A stretch of DNA of 64,000 nucleotides from Platanthera guangdongensis (lineage: Eukaryota; Streptophyta; Magnoliopsida; Asparagales; Orchidaceae): contig CM077158.1 in assembly GCA_039583875.1 (NCBI GenBank), forward strand, positions 124,183,900 through 124,247,899, read 5' to 3'. Numbering within the stretch: position 1 is the stretch's first letter; the number at the start of each line of letters is the position of its first letter. Below the pieces are notes generated by a model. The model saw only the letters and a program-made list of their open reading frames with translations, did no database searches and had not been told where the DNA came from. This document shows, piece by piece, positions 33,777-43,687 of the stretch. The position numbers and the translations under genes are program-made.

Positions 33777-34071
33777 ATTTAGAATTTTCTTGAATTTTAC
33801 TTTGTAATCTTTTTATGTAAAACTTTTTTGTGAACTTCTGAAAATGTATAAGACAGATATTAGAACAATATGTTATATGATTAATCTATTTCATGTTTGT
33901 TCTGTGATAATGTCTATGTCTATTTCATATTTGTTCTGTGATGATGTATTTGTATACATGTGTGATTGATACATGTTTATGTTTACCCTGCTGTATATTA
34001 TCCTGCTTTACATCATTTTGTAATTTTAATTATGAATGGTGTATATCATTGACTAAGGGTTATGACTTCTC
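33777..34071 (+). other. 3' untranslated region of element B
   Basis: AT-rich, with no gene. Contains several T-rich and TGTTCTGT-like strings. The same kind of stretch follows ORF3 in A (37798-38057). Confidence 0.7.
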
Positions 34072-34086
34072 CAAATAGGGGGAGAT
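34072..34086 (+). other. Polypurine tract of B
   Basis: CAAATAGGGGGAGAT directly precedes the TGTTGGG LTR start. The same sequence is at 38058-38072 in A. Confidence 0.92.
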
Positions 34087-36122
34087 TGTTGGGTACATTG
34101 GTTTAAATGTACCTGATTTGAAGAAGCCTCACCCAACTCAATGATATACATCAAAATGTATTTGATGTATGTTGAGTTTACTTGTGCAGGTTAAGTATTT
34201 GCAGGACTGAAGCAAAAAGTTTCTAAGTCCATTTGTCGACACCCAGAGGGAAAGTATCGACACTTAAGAAGACTTGTGTCGACACCCAGGCAAGCAGTGT
34301 CGACACTTGGAGTCATTATGTCAACACCTGGGATGCAGAGTCGACACCAGACAGAAAGTGTCGACACAAGGAGCTGTGTCGACACTCAGTGAAGAAAAGT
34401 GCAGTAAAGCTGTGTTGACACAAGGAGCTGTGTCGACACCTAGAAGAACTGTGTCTACACCAGAAAGTGTCGACACTTGGAGCTGTGTCGACACTCAGAA
34501 GAGTCAACATTTGAAGTAAGTGTCGACACCCCAGAACAATGTGTCGACACTCAACAGAAGAGTCAGCACTTAAAGAAAGTGTCGACACAAGACAGTATGT
34601 GTCGACACTCAGCTGAAGACTCAACACTTGAAGAATGTGTCGACACATGGAGCTGTGTCCACACTTAGCAAAGAACAGCAAGATCAACAAAATATTCTAA
34701 GTACAAGTGTCAACACTAAGGGAATGTGTCGACACTCAGCTGAATTCTCAACAGAAGAATCAAGTGTCGACACAAGGAGCTGTGTCGACACTCATCAAGT
34801 ATCAACACTGAAGACTATGTGTCGACACCAAGAAGCAGTGTCGACACTTAACAGATTCAACACATGAAGATGTGTCGACACAAAGGACATGTGTCGACAC
34901 TTAGAAGAATTCAGCAAAATACAGAAGATCAAGTACTTGTGTCGACACTCAATTTCAGTGTCGACACATAAAGAAGAAACTGTGTCGAGACATAGAATCT
35001 ACAACACAAGGAGTTGTGTCGACACCTTGTAGGCTAGTGTCGACACTTACACAACTTGTGTCGACACTTGGTCTATAAGTGTCGACACTTAAAGACATAA
35101 AGTCTCGACATTTTCAGACAGTTAGAGAATTTTCAAGAACTGACTGGATGACTTGACAGCTGCCGTTCCAGCCGGTCTACAACACCTGTCAGAGATGTCA
35201 GAATTCAGTTATGGACCGAACCAGCCGGTTACCATGAAGAAGACCTATAAATAGGCTCATACAGTCTACAGAGATTGTGATTATAAGAAGAAGTTGAAGT
35301 AGTTGTTCACAGAGTTGTTCAATTTATTGATCAAGTATCTAAACAAGAAGATCTAGCTGTCCAAGTGCAGATCTAAGAAGTTTGAGAGAGAGAGCTCCAT
35401 CCAAGAAATCAGCCGTTGGAACTAGGCTGAGAAGAAGGATTCAGATTCATTATGGATCTTAAGAAGCAGAGGTCAAGGATCAACTGCAGAAGGAGTCAAT
35501 CTTATTGAGTTCTACTTTCAAGAAGCTTTGAAGAAAGCTAAGTCATATTGATTTCAGCTGAGTTCTTCCAAGAACTCATCAAGAAACTCACAACTCCCCT
35601 CTCTTGTTTCTGAGTTGCTGAGTTATCATTTGTAAATTCATTTTTATCTTGTAGGATCCTTTGGATCTGAGTTGTTTGTAAGCCTGTAATTATAAAGGCT
35701 GAGTGTAGGGCTTGAGAGCTTGAGTGTAGGAGATTGAAATCTCTGAGTGTAGGCCTTGGTGGCTGAGTGTAGGCCTGGGTGGCTGAGTGTAGGCCTTTGT
35801 GGCTGAGTGTAGGCTTTGTGGAAAAGCTGAGTTGTAGGGCCTTGGGCCTGAGGTGTAGGAACCAGTTTGGGTTCTGAGACAGTGGTGAAGTTTGGCCGAA
35901 TCTAGTACACTGCTAGATAGGCGAAGGGGGAAAGTGGATGTACCCAAAGCTTGGGGAACCATAATAAAACTCTGTGTCTGCTGTGATTGTGATTTGCTAT
36001 GAATGTTGTGTAATAGTAGATTAGATTCTGTGATAAAAACTGTTTGATGCCATAAAAAGTTAAAAAGAAATTGGTCACCTATTCACCCCCCCCCCCTAGG
36101 TGTTTAGGTACTATATCTTTCA
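34087..36122 (+). mobile_element. 3' LTR of element B
   Basis: 2036 bp, same length as the 5' LTR. It holds a palindrome array (about 34234-35095) and a TATA box at 35246-35253. It is followed by the AGCCC duplication and then A's ORF3. Confidence 0.95.
34234..35095 (+). repeat. GTGTCGACAC array, B 3' LTR
   Basis: Counterpart of 23219-24085. Variants GTATCGACAC (about 34254), ATGTCAACAC (about 34318) and GTGTTGACAC (about 34412) mark CpG decay relative to the 5' copy. Confidence 0.94.
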
Positions 36123-36127
36123 AGCCC
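36123..36127. repeat. Target site duplication of element B (right)
   Basis: Second AGCCC copy, partner of 23067-23071. Confidence 0.96.
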
Positions 36128-37797
36128 TTCCTCAACAGGAATTCACATTAGAAGAACTGTTCTCTGATCTTCTACATACTGATTTTGAGAGGGAGCAAGC
36201 TGCTACTGAGAGGGAGAAGGCCCATATTGAGGGGAGCATATGGAGAATGAAGAGGAAACTGCTCAACAAGAGACAGAGAAGCCCAAGGATGCTGAAGAAC
36301 CATAAAGGACTGAGAAGGAGTTACCTCCTAGTCCTAAGGAAAGAGTAGACATAGTCAGCACATCTGCTTCAGAGGATAAATAGGCTGTGAGAGCCAAGAA
36401 GAGAAAGTTCCAGGTCTTCAAGAGAAGAAGCCAGAACTATAAGAAAGCCCTACAGATAGTTGCTCCACAGCCAGTCCCATCTACTGATTACAGTTCATTG
36501 ATGGTGGCTTTACAGATCAAGCTGGATAAACACAGACAAGCTTTGGAAAAATATATGGATGAAGGCCACAAGTCAATGCAATTTGATCTGGCATAAGACA
36601 TAAAGTCTATCGGATTTGAAGTAAATCAAAGTAAAAAAGGAAATGACTGACTGATTCCATAAGGGAGTAAATGGAGTAGTCTATTTGGCCACTCATCAAG
36701 AGAACATCAAGAAACAAATTGATGATATGGCAGTGAAGCAAGGCTATGTCCTGGAAAATCAAATAAGAATGAATGAGAACTTGACTGAATCACATAATGT
36801 GATAGTCACTAAAATGAAGAATCTTGCTTCTGCCCATACTGCAGCCCTGACTACAACAAAGGCAGAATTTGATAAAGCATTACAAGAAGGTATCACTGCT
36901 GTTACTTCTGCACTCCAGGATTCACAGAAGCTAATAACTAAAAAGATCCAAAGGTTAAAACCTTTCTACAAAGATGGAGTAAACTATCTGAATGCATAGA
37001 TAAGGTTTCAGAAAGATAATCTGAGGGATCACATAGAGAGAGAAGTCATAAAGGGGGAGAGGGTATTAGTCAAGGCAGACTCTTATCATGCAAAGTGGAT
37101 TTCCAATTCCATCAGAGCCACCCTTAGATATCCACCCTTATGTGATGATGACAATGTGGCAGAGTCTGGAATCAATCCTGCATACCTTGGAGGAGAGCAA
37201 GCTGAAGTGGCTCAAGTGATATACCCTCCACCAGACTTTGACATGATACATCAAGAGATCCAGACTATGTACAGTCCTCCTGAGGGCAATCAGAACATTA
37301 TTCTTGAGAAAGTTGTTCAGCCTGTGCCAGAGGCAATACTGAAAGAACAAGAGGCTTTGCTAAAAGAACAAGAATCTCAATTGTCTTAGAAAAGATTCAG
37401 AGAGCAAGCTGAATTGAGGCCTGATTTTGAACAATGGAGCCCCACTTCCAGGAATATCATCTTGACTGCATGGAAGGCTGCTAAGGACAATGTCCAGGAT
37501 AGGGGTAAGTGGTATTCTGAACTGGAGTGGAGGAAGCATGAGAATAGGCAAGAGGCCATTGTACAATATAGAAGAAAGTCTAAACTGGGAAAGCTACCTC
37601 CTACTGCCCAGGAGCCTAGCAAGTATTTTCCCAAGCCTTATCATTATTTTGAAAGGCAAAAGATAAAGGCTGAAGAATTGAAAAAGAAAGATCTTAAAGG
37701 GAAGAAGCCTGCTGCTGCTGATGATACTGAAGCTCAAGTTCAAGAAAAGATTCAATCTGGAAAAGGGATTGTAATCAAGGAACCAGAGCAGCAATAG
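36128..37797 (+). pseudogene. ORF3 of element A, 3' part
   Basis: Continues A's third gene after element B. It aligns along its length with 32115-33776 in B: LEELFSDLLHTDFERE, KRKFQVFKRRSQNYKKAL, KLDKHRQALEKYMDEG, then the coiled-coil-like segment (KQGYVLENQIRMNENLTES), IYPPPDFDMIHQEIQ, FEQWSPTSRNIILTAWKAA and YFERQKIKAEELKKKDL. Stops occur near 36379, 36594, 36997 and 37387 with small frame changes near 36230 and 36640. The end matches B (GKGIVIKEPE). Confidence 0.85.
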
Positions 37798-38057
37798 GAT
37801 AGCATTTTCTTTAGTTTACAATTGTAATCATATGTATTAAAATTCTATGTAAACTTTTGACTAATGAAAATGTTGGAATTTGTAAGAACATTGTGTCATG
37901 GTTTAAATCTATTACATTAATTGTTCAGAGCTTATTGTATATACATGTTCTGTTCATACATGTTTAAGTTTTTACCCTGTCATATATTACTGTTCTACAT
38001 CATACTGTGAATTTGTTATGTATGGTGTATATCATTGACTAAGGGTTATGACTTCTC
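37798..38057 (+). other. 3' untranslated region of element A
   Basis: AT-rich, no gene. Similar in composition and position to 33777-34071. Confidence 0.7.
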
Positions 38058-38072
38058 CAAATAGGGGGAGAT
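38058..38072 (+). other. Polypurine tract of A
   Basis: CAAATAGGGGGAGAT, identical to B's tract, immediately before the 3' LTR. Confidence 0.92.
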
Positions 38073-40072
38073 TGTTGGGTACATTGGAATAAATGTACCT
38101 GATTTGAAGAAACCTCACCCTACTCAATGATATACATCAAGATGTATTTGATGTGTTTTGAGTTTCTTTGTGCAGGTTAAGTAACTGCAGGTTTGCAGGA
38201 AAAGTTTCTAAGTCCATGTGTCGACACCTAGAAGAAAAGTGTCGACACTTAAGAAGGCTTGTGTCGACACCTAGAAGAAAAGTGTCGACACTTAAGAAGG
38301 CTTGTGTCGACACCCAGAGAATCATTGTCGACACTTGGAGTAATTTTGTCGACACCAGGAAGCCAGAGTCGACACCAGAAGGAAAGTGTCGACACATACA
38401 GGCTGTGTCGACACACAATGAAGAAATGTCTAAAGTACAAGTGTCGACACTTAGAAGCAGTGTCGACACCCAGAGGAACTTTGTCGACATCAAAAGTGTC
38501 GACACTAGGAGGCTGTGTCGACACTCAGCAAACATCAACAAAGTTCAAGTACATGTGTCGACACTAGGAGGCTGTGTCGACACTCAGCAAAATTCAACAA
38601 AGTCTAAGTACAAGTGTCGACACAAAGGAGATGTGTCGACACTCAGCCAAAGTCTCAACACATGAAGAATGTGTCGACACAAAGGAGATGTCTCGACACT
38701 CAACCAAAGTCTCAACACATGAAGAATGTGTCGACACAAAGGAGATGTGTCGACACTCAGCAAAAGCTTCAACACAGAAGGTATGTGTCGACACAAAGAA
38801 GATGTGTCGACACTCAGCAAGTTTCAACACAAGAAGATGTATCGACACAAAGGAGTTGTGTCGACACTTAGCAGAAATCAACTAAGTTTCAAAGAAGGAC
38901 TTGTGTCGACACACAGGATTAGTGTCGACACATTCTGAAGAAGCAGTGTCGAGAAGTAATTTCTACAACATAAGGAGTTGTGTCGACACCATGAGGCTAG
39001 TGTCGACACTAGTGTCGACACTTATGTCTTACTTTTGTCGACACTTTCAAACAGTTACAGAGTTTTCAAGAAGTGACTGGATGACTTGACAGCTGCCATT
39101 TCAACCGGTCAGCTGCTACTGTCAGAGATGTCAGAAGTTAGTTAGAAACCGGATCAACCGGTCACCATGAAGAAAGCCTATATAAAGGCTTATTCCTTCA
39201 ATAGAGGATTAATAATCATAAAATAATAATAATAAGAAAGAGGATAGAACAATCAATGAAGTGATCAGAAGATCTAAGAAGTTGGAGAGAGAGAGCTCCT
39301 TCTAAGAAGACAGTTGTTGAACCAGGCTGTGAAGAAAGTTTCATATTGAGATCTAATTCTTAAGTCAGCAGTGATTGAAGATCATCTGCATAGAGAATCA
39401 ACCCTACTGTGTTCTAATTCAAGAAGCTTTGAAGAAAGCCAAGGGAGGTTGATCTCAGCAAAGTTCTTTCAAGAACTCTTCAAGAAACCAGACAACTCTT
39501 CTCTCTCAATCATAGTTGTGGTTATATTCTTTGTAATTTTAAATTTCTTGTAGGATCCCAAGGGATCTGAGTTGTAAGCCTATATTATAAAGGCTGAGTG
39601 GTAGGGCCTTTGTGCCTGAGTGTAGGAGATACATTTCTCTGAGTGTAAGCCTTGTTGAAGGCTGAGTGTAGGCCTAGTTGAAGGCTGAGTGTAGGTCTTG
39701 GTGAAGACTGAGTGGTAGGGCGTTGAGCCTGAGTTGTAGGAGTGGGATCACTCTGAGTTGTAGGAACCTATTTGGGGTTCTGAGTTGTAAGATCTGTGGA
39801 TCTGAGAAGTAGTGGAGAAGTTGGGCCGAATTTAGTACACTACTAGATAGGCGAAGGGGGAAAGTGGATGTACCTAGATCTTGGGGAACCACTATAAATC
39901 CTATGTGCTCTCTGTGATTGTATGCTTGTGTGATTGCTGTTATCTGTGCTGAATTGCTGTGAAGAATTCATATAATTCTGTGTTTCTGCCATAAAAATTA
40001 AAAAAGATTAAGTGCACCTATTCACCCCACCCCCCCCCCCCCCCTCTAGGTGTTTAGGCACTAGTTCTTTCA
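38073..40072 (+). mobile_element. 3' LTR of element A
   Basis: 2000 bp, homologous to 14102-16125. Its TATA box is at 39179-39186. The array end (about 38995-39050) is rearranged and shorter than the 5' copy, the main length difference. Ends TTCTTTCA and is followed by the TAGAT duplication. Confidence 0.95.
38218..39050 (+). repeat. GTGTCGACAC array, A 3' LTR
   Basis: Counterpart of 14247-15115, with the last few units fused as GTGTCGACACTAGTGTCGACAC. Confidence 0.94.
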
Positions 40073-40077
40073 TAGAT
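40073..40077. repeat. Target site duplication of element A (right)
   Basis: Second TAGAT copy; E's 3' LTR resumes with TGCAACAGGG directly after it. Confidence 0.96.
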
Positions 40078-41074
40078 TGCAACAGGGAGCCTTGGGGATT
40101 AACCCTAAGGTGCACCCGGAAAACTAGGCGGATGCGTGATATTGCCAACTTGGTGGCCTGGGAGCCAACTTGAACATAACCGGGTTATGTGAAGTGTGAT
40201 GAAAACGGGACTCGGGAGAAGTTTGACCCGCGCATATGGCTTAAATTGTCATTGCGATGTGAGCACGGGTTAGATGGAACCGTACCCGTTCTATGTCGTT
40301 CGGTTAGAGCCGTTGTGATAGATGAGGGTCTTCGGCGTTCTATGGCTTAAATTGACGTGACCCATGCCAAGAAGACAAAATGCTCATAGTGTGGCCGTCA
40401 AAGTGGCGGTGGTGAGATCGGAATGTCTATGGCTTAAATTGACGTGACATCGACTGGTTCACCGAGAATGTGCCCTGAGAGCACGGGGCGTGTGCCCGTG
40501 CGTGCCAATGCCTGTGATGCAATATATATTTATATACTGCTTGGTTATGCTAATAAGTGCAGGGAAGGAGCATCGCCGCCCTGAATTGGGGGCGGGATCG
40601 TTATAATTTGGTCATCATTGTTGACCATTGCCCTTTGTTTACCACCGTGCGGTGGTTTTGTTGCTTGCAGGTGCTGCTGGACCAAGCGGTCAATAGCAGG
40701 CTAAAGCCCAAATTGCGAAGCCGGCCCTCGAACGCCTAATTGGAGTGTTTACTTGCTTTTATTCATGTATGACCGGCCTGCGTGCCGTGGTATGGAAAAC
40801 ATGTAATATTGAGTAAACCATTTTGTAAGGCCTTAAGGCCTGTACTTGTGTATGTACTACATTCCTATTTGGTGTTTAGTGGACATTCATGCTTGGTGCT
40901 GGGTTCTCTTAATTGCAACTTATAAAACTGCTTCTGCTAGAATGCTCTGTGTAGGACGTTATGATTAGTTGGATGGTTTCCATTGAGTAACCACCCGGTC
41001 TGTCTGTGCTATATGGCGTCGGGCCCCGGCCGGACCTACTACTATATGCTATGCGACGGATAGGGGGTGTTACA
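40078..41074 (+). mobile_element. 3' LTR of E, second part
   Basis: Homologous to 6905-7900. Ends GGGTGTTACA, followed by the ACTTG duplication. Confidence 0.95.
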
Positions 41075-41560
41075 ACTTGTTGTATATATCTTCTGCTTAC
41101 TCTCTAGGAGTTAAATGGCCGGACTTTATTTCCCGCCTACTCGTTTGAGCAGGACTTGTAATTTTCAGCTTTTATTTACCGCCTACTCATTTGAGTTAAA
41201 TGGCAGGTTTTTATCTTCCGCCTACTCGCTAGGAGTTAAACGACTAGACTTTATTTCCCGCCTACTCATTTGAGTAGGACCTGTACTTGCATTTATTTTC
41301 ACCTACTCGTTAAGAGTTAAATGGCGTGCCTTTATTTTTCGCCTACTCATTTGACTAGGATTTGTGTGTGTGTGTGTATTTCAATTATGTAAGTGAGGGT
41401 GTGTATTTCAATTATGCAAGTGTGCGTGTGTGTGTGAATTTATTTTGCCCTACTCGATTGAGTAGGACTGGCTTTCATTTCAGACCTACTCGTTTGAGTA
41501 GGACTTGCAAATTTTTCAGCTTTTATTTCCCGCCCACTCGTTTGAGTGGGACTTGCAATT
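41075..41560 (+). repeat. Element D LTR resumed; CCTACTC/GAGTAGG palindrome repeats
   Basis: Begins with E's right target duplication (ACTTG, 41075-41079). At least eight units with CCTACTC and GAGTAGG or near variants follow, as at 41134, 41192, 41221, 41260, 41341, 41452, 41486 and 41534, commonly followed by GACTTG or TTAAATGGC. Confidence 0.85.
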
Positions 41561-42531
41561 TCATTTATGCAATTTTCTCTTACTGGTAACTTAGTTTTAT
41601 TTTGTCTCTTTATTATATGTTTGGATGAGTGCGGGTGTTTTTATTTGTATTAACTTTTTTCTAATATTAAGTTATCTTTCTTTTTTTCTTATTCTCTTTA
41701 TAACCCTTCAGCTAATAGTTCGGAACGCTCGCCTAACCAAACTCATAAGCTATCCCCATTCTGATGAGTGGCTAATCGCTTTTAGCCCTCGATATCGAGG
41801 AGCTTTGGGATATAAAAAATGTTTTAAATAACTAAAGGTCTTATTTTTCTATTTAATTAAAAACTTAAGGTTTACCCTGGGTTAACGACGCGTAGAACCA
41901 CATATTGATGTGTGGGCTCTATTTCTGTTATCCATACGCTAGCTAACCGAGAGGCCGTGCGTATGGACTGATCACCCCTGGGTAAAGAGAGTTTTGCACT
42001 AACCCTCGAGAGAGGAGGCGCGCTAACTCTACCAGATTGGGTTCCTCACCCAATAGCGGGGTTCTTAGCATACTGCGGGCATTAAGAGGAATCCTTCGTC
42101 GGATGAGAGCCCGGTTGAATAGCCTTAATGTCCAGGTGAGCGATATTCCTAGAGATAGGTGAGCTCATTATTTTGGAACCTCCATGGCCAAGTTTCCGCT
42201 TTAATTAAATTGAAAATTTAGATCTCTAGTTTTTCAAATCTATTTTTAATCCTAACGTAATTCGATACCGAGTGTTATCTCTTCATTGACTTTAATTTTA
42301 AATGATTTTCGTCCTATTTTAGTTAAAATCAACAACTTACTATTTCTGTAAAATAATAGTGCTTTTGTAGCAGTAGGGATAATCAACCCGTTCCCGGGAA
42401 ATTTACGATCTGGATATTCCCCCGAATATTCTATATTACTTGCGATATGTGCACTTGCCTCCTTTAGCAAGCCTGCGGCGTTCGACTCATCGAACCAACC
42501 ACCCACATAAGAGGCTGCTCGCGGGCAATCA
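41561..42531. other. Unassigned sequence with hairpin cluster, probably end of D or its flank
   Basis: No recognisable gene. From about 41920 to 42150 there are successive inverted repeats: TCCATACGC with GCGTATGGA (41930-41966), ATTGGGT-TCCTC-ACCCAAT (about 42035) and CATTAAG with CTTAATG (about 42080-42132). A minus-strand frame of 84 codons (42252-42506) begins MGGWFDESNAAGLLKEASAH; I do not recognise it. The segment ends abruptly at the truncated LTR of element C. Confidence 0.5.
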
Positions 42532-43525
42532 ATGTAGAATGGTTGTATCTGAGGATTTAAGACTTCTGAAAAAGACTCTTCATTTGTGATGAATGTTCTT
42601 CTTCAGATACCAGGACAGAAAATGTTTTAGCACACAGAATAAATTTCAGAATAATCAGGATCTGTGTTTTGTGCTCTGAATGTTCTTCTCTATTTTTCTC
42701 TGTGTTCTCCGTGTTCTTTCTTTTATCTTCTCTCGACTAAAGAAAGGAATCTATTTTTATCTTTTTCAGTGAATCTCACCTTTGAATTTTTGAATTCTAG
42801 CATTAATTGTTGATTGCCTGGAGAGAATGATATACGGCTGGAATGTCTGTCATAAATTTAATTTCCCAAACTGTCCCTAATAAAACAAGCAAGTAATTAT
42901 CCTGATGAAGGCCATAATCAACGCTGCCACTAACAGATATATTCAGAGAATATATGCATTAATTACTCAGGATAATACTGCTAAATAATGTAGAATAAGG
43001 ACAGAAATTGAGGAAAATACTAAGTCTGGAAATTCACAGAAATCGTCGACCAGAGGACAGATTTCGTCGACCTGAGATCAAAGTTCGTCGACCTGAGAAT
43101 TCCAGTTCGTCTACCTGAGCTCTACGAACTGTGTACTGAGAATGACTTGCCAAATCTGTCATCTGAGTTCATCGAGCTGAGATTCTAACTTCGTCGACCT
43201 GAGTTCAGAGAAAGTATTCTGGGCATATTTTGTTGAAGTTGAGCTTCCAGAATTTCGTTAACCTGAGTTCGAATATCGTCGAGCTCAGCTCAGAGAATAA
43301 TCTCTGAGTTCGTCGAGCTGAGTTCGACGAACATCGAACTGACATTCTAAACTAATTTTCTTCTAAGTCTGGAGTCTTCTTAGGTCTTTTGTTGGCTGAT
43401 CCATCATGGTTGAATCTAAGGACTTAACCTAAACTCTAAGACACAAAGGCATGACCCTGGTTATACAAGGTGGGTCAAACATCCTAATTATTGAACCTAG
43501 CCCAAATCCAACTAGGGATCCAACA
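42532..43525 (-). mobile_element. 3' LTR of element C, truncated
   Basis: The 994 bp align with 51744-52737. About 580 bp corresponding to 51163-51743 (the LTR 3' end, including the poly-C tract) are missing, and no target duplication is present on this side. The LTR start (minus) is TGTTGGATCCCTAG at 43525. Confidence 0.9.
43041..43340 (-). repeat. TTCGTCGA palindrome array, C 3' LTR
   Basis: Units such as TTCGTCGACCTGAG with starts at about 43043, 43064, 43085 and 43107, then looser copies. Step is 21-22 bp. A possible TATA box (minus GCATATATTC, about 42946-42958) lies about 90 bp downstream in element orientation. Confidence 0.88.
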
Positions 43526-43545
43526 ATCTCCCCTATTTGGGTGAG
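43526..43545 (-). other. Polypurine tract of C
   Basis: On the minus strand, CCAAATAGGGGAGAT directly precedes TGTTGGATCC. It is nearly identical to the tracts of A and B, supporting the same lineage. Confidence 0.88.
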
Positions 43546-43687
43546 GTCACTAATACAAATAGAAGCATTCACAAAGCAGAAAAGATATATCTGGTAGAAA
43601 AATTAAAACTTTCAGCAGATATTTACAAAGTAGCTTTGTGAAATAATAATAAGAGTTCAGAAAATAAAAAAAAATTAAGCAGAATGT

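Larger units (their letters stand above)
23072..36122 (+). mobile_element. Element B: Sirevirus-like Ty1/copia, uninterrupted
   Basis: 13051-bp element inserted in ORF3 of A, flanked by AGCCC. Both LTRs are 2036 bp and differ by about 2 percent over sampled stretches. Gene order is as in A: gag, protease-integrase-RT-RNase H, array, TATA box, ORF3. It is the most complete element in the window, yet gag, pol and ORF3 all carry stops or frameshifts, so it is defective now. Confidence 0.95.
14102..40072 (+). mobile_element. Element A: Sirevirus-like Ty1/copia, interrupted by element B
   Basis: Full-length element in + orientation inserted in E's 3' LTR, with TAGAT duplications. LTRs of 2024 and 2000 bp start TGTTGGGTACATTGG and end TTCTTTCA. 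Order: LTR, iMet primer site, gag, protease-integrase-RT-RNase H, palindrome array, TATA box, third gene ORF3, polypurine tract, LTR. Without B the element is about 12.9 kb. LTR divergence is roughly 2 percent by eye. The copia order (integrase before RT), long LTRs and extra 3' gene point to the Sirevirus lineage. Confidence 0.93.
5716..41074 (+). mobile_element. Element E: Tekay/Del-like Ty3 chromovirus, split by element A
   Basis: Complete element in + orientation: 5' LTR, iMet-type primer site, gag, protease-RT-RNase H-integrase, chromodomain-like end, polypurine tract and 3' LTR. LTRs start TGTAAC and end GTTACA. Target duplication ACTTG is perfect. Element A (14102-40072) sits in the 3' LTR. 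Without A and its 5-bp duplication, E is about 9.4 kb. LTRs differ by roughly 6 percent over about 345 aligned bases counted by eye, plus one deletion of about 40 bp. All coding parts carry lesions. Confidence 0.95.
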
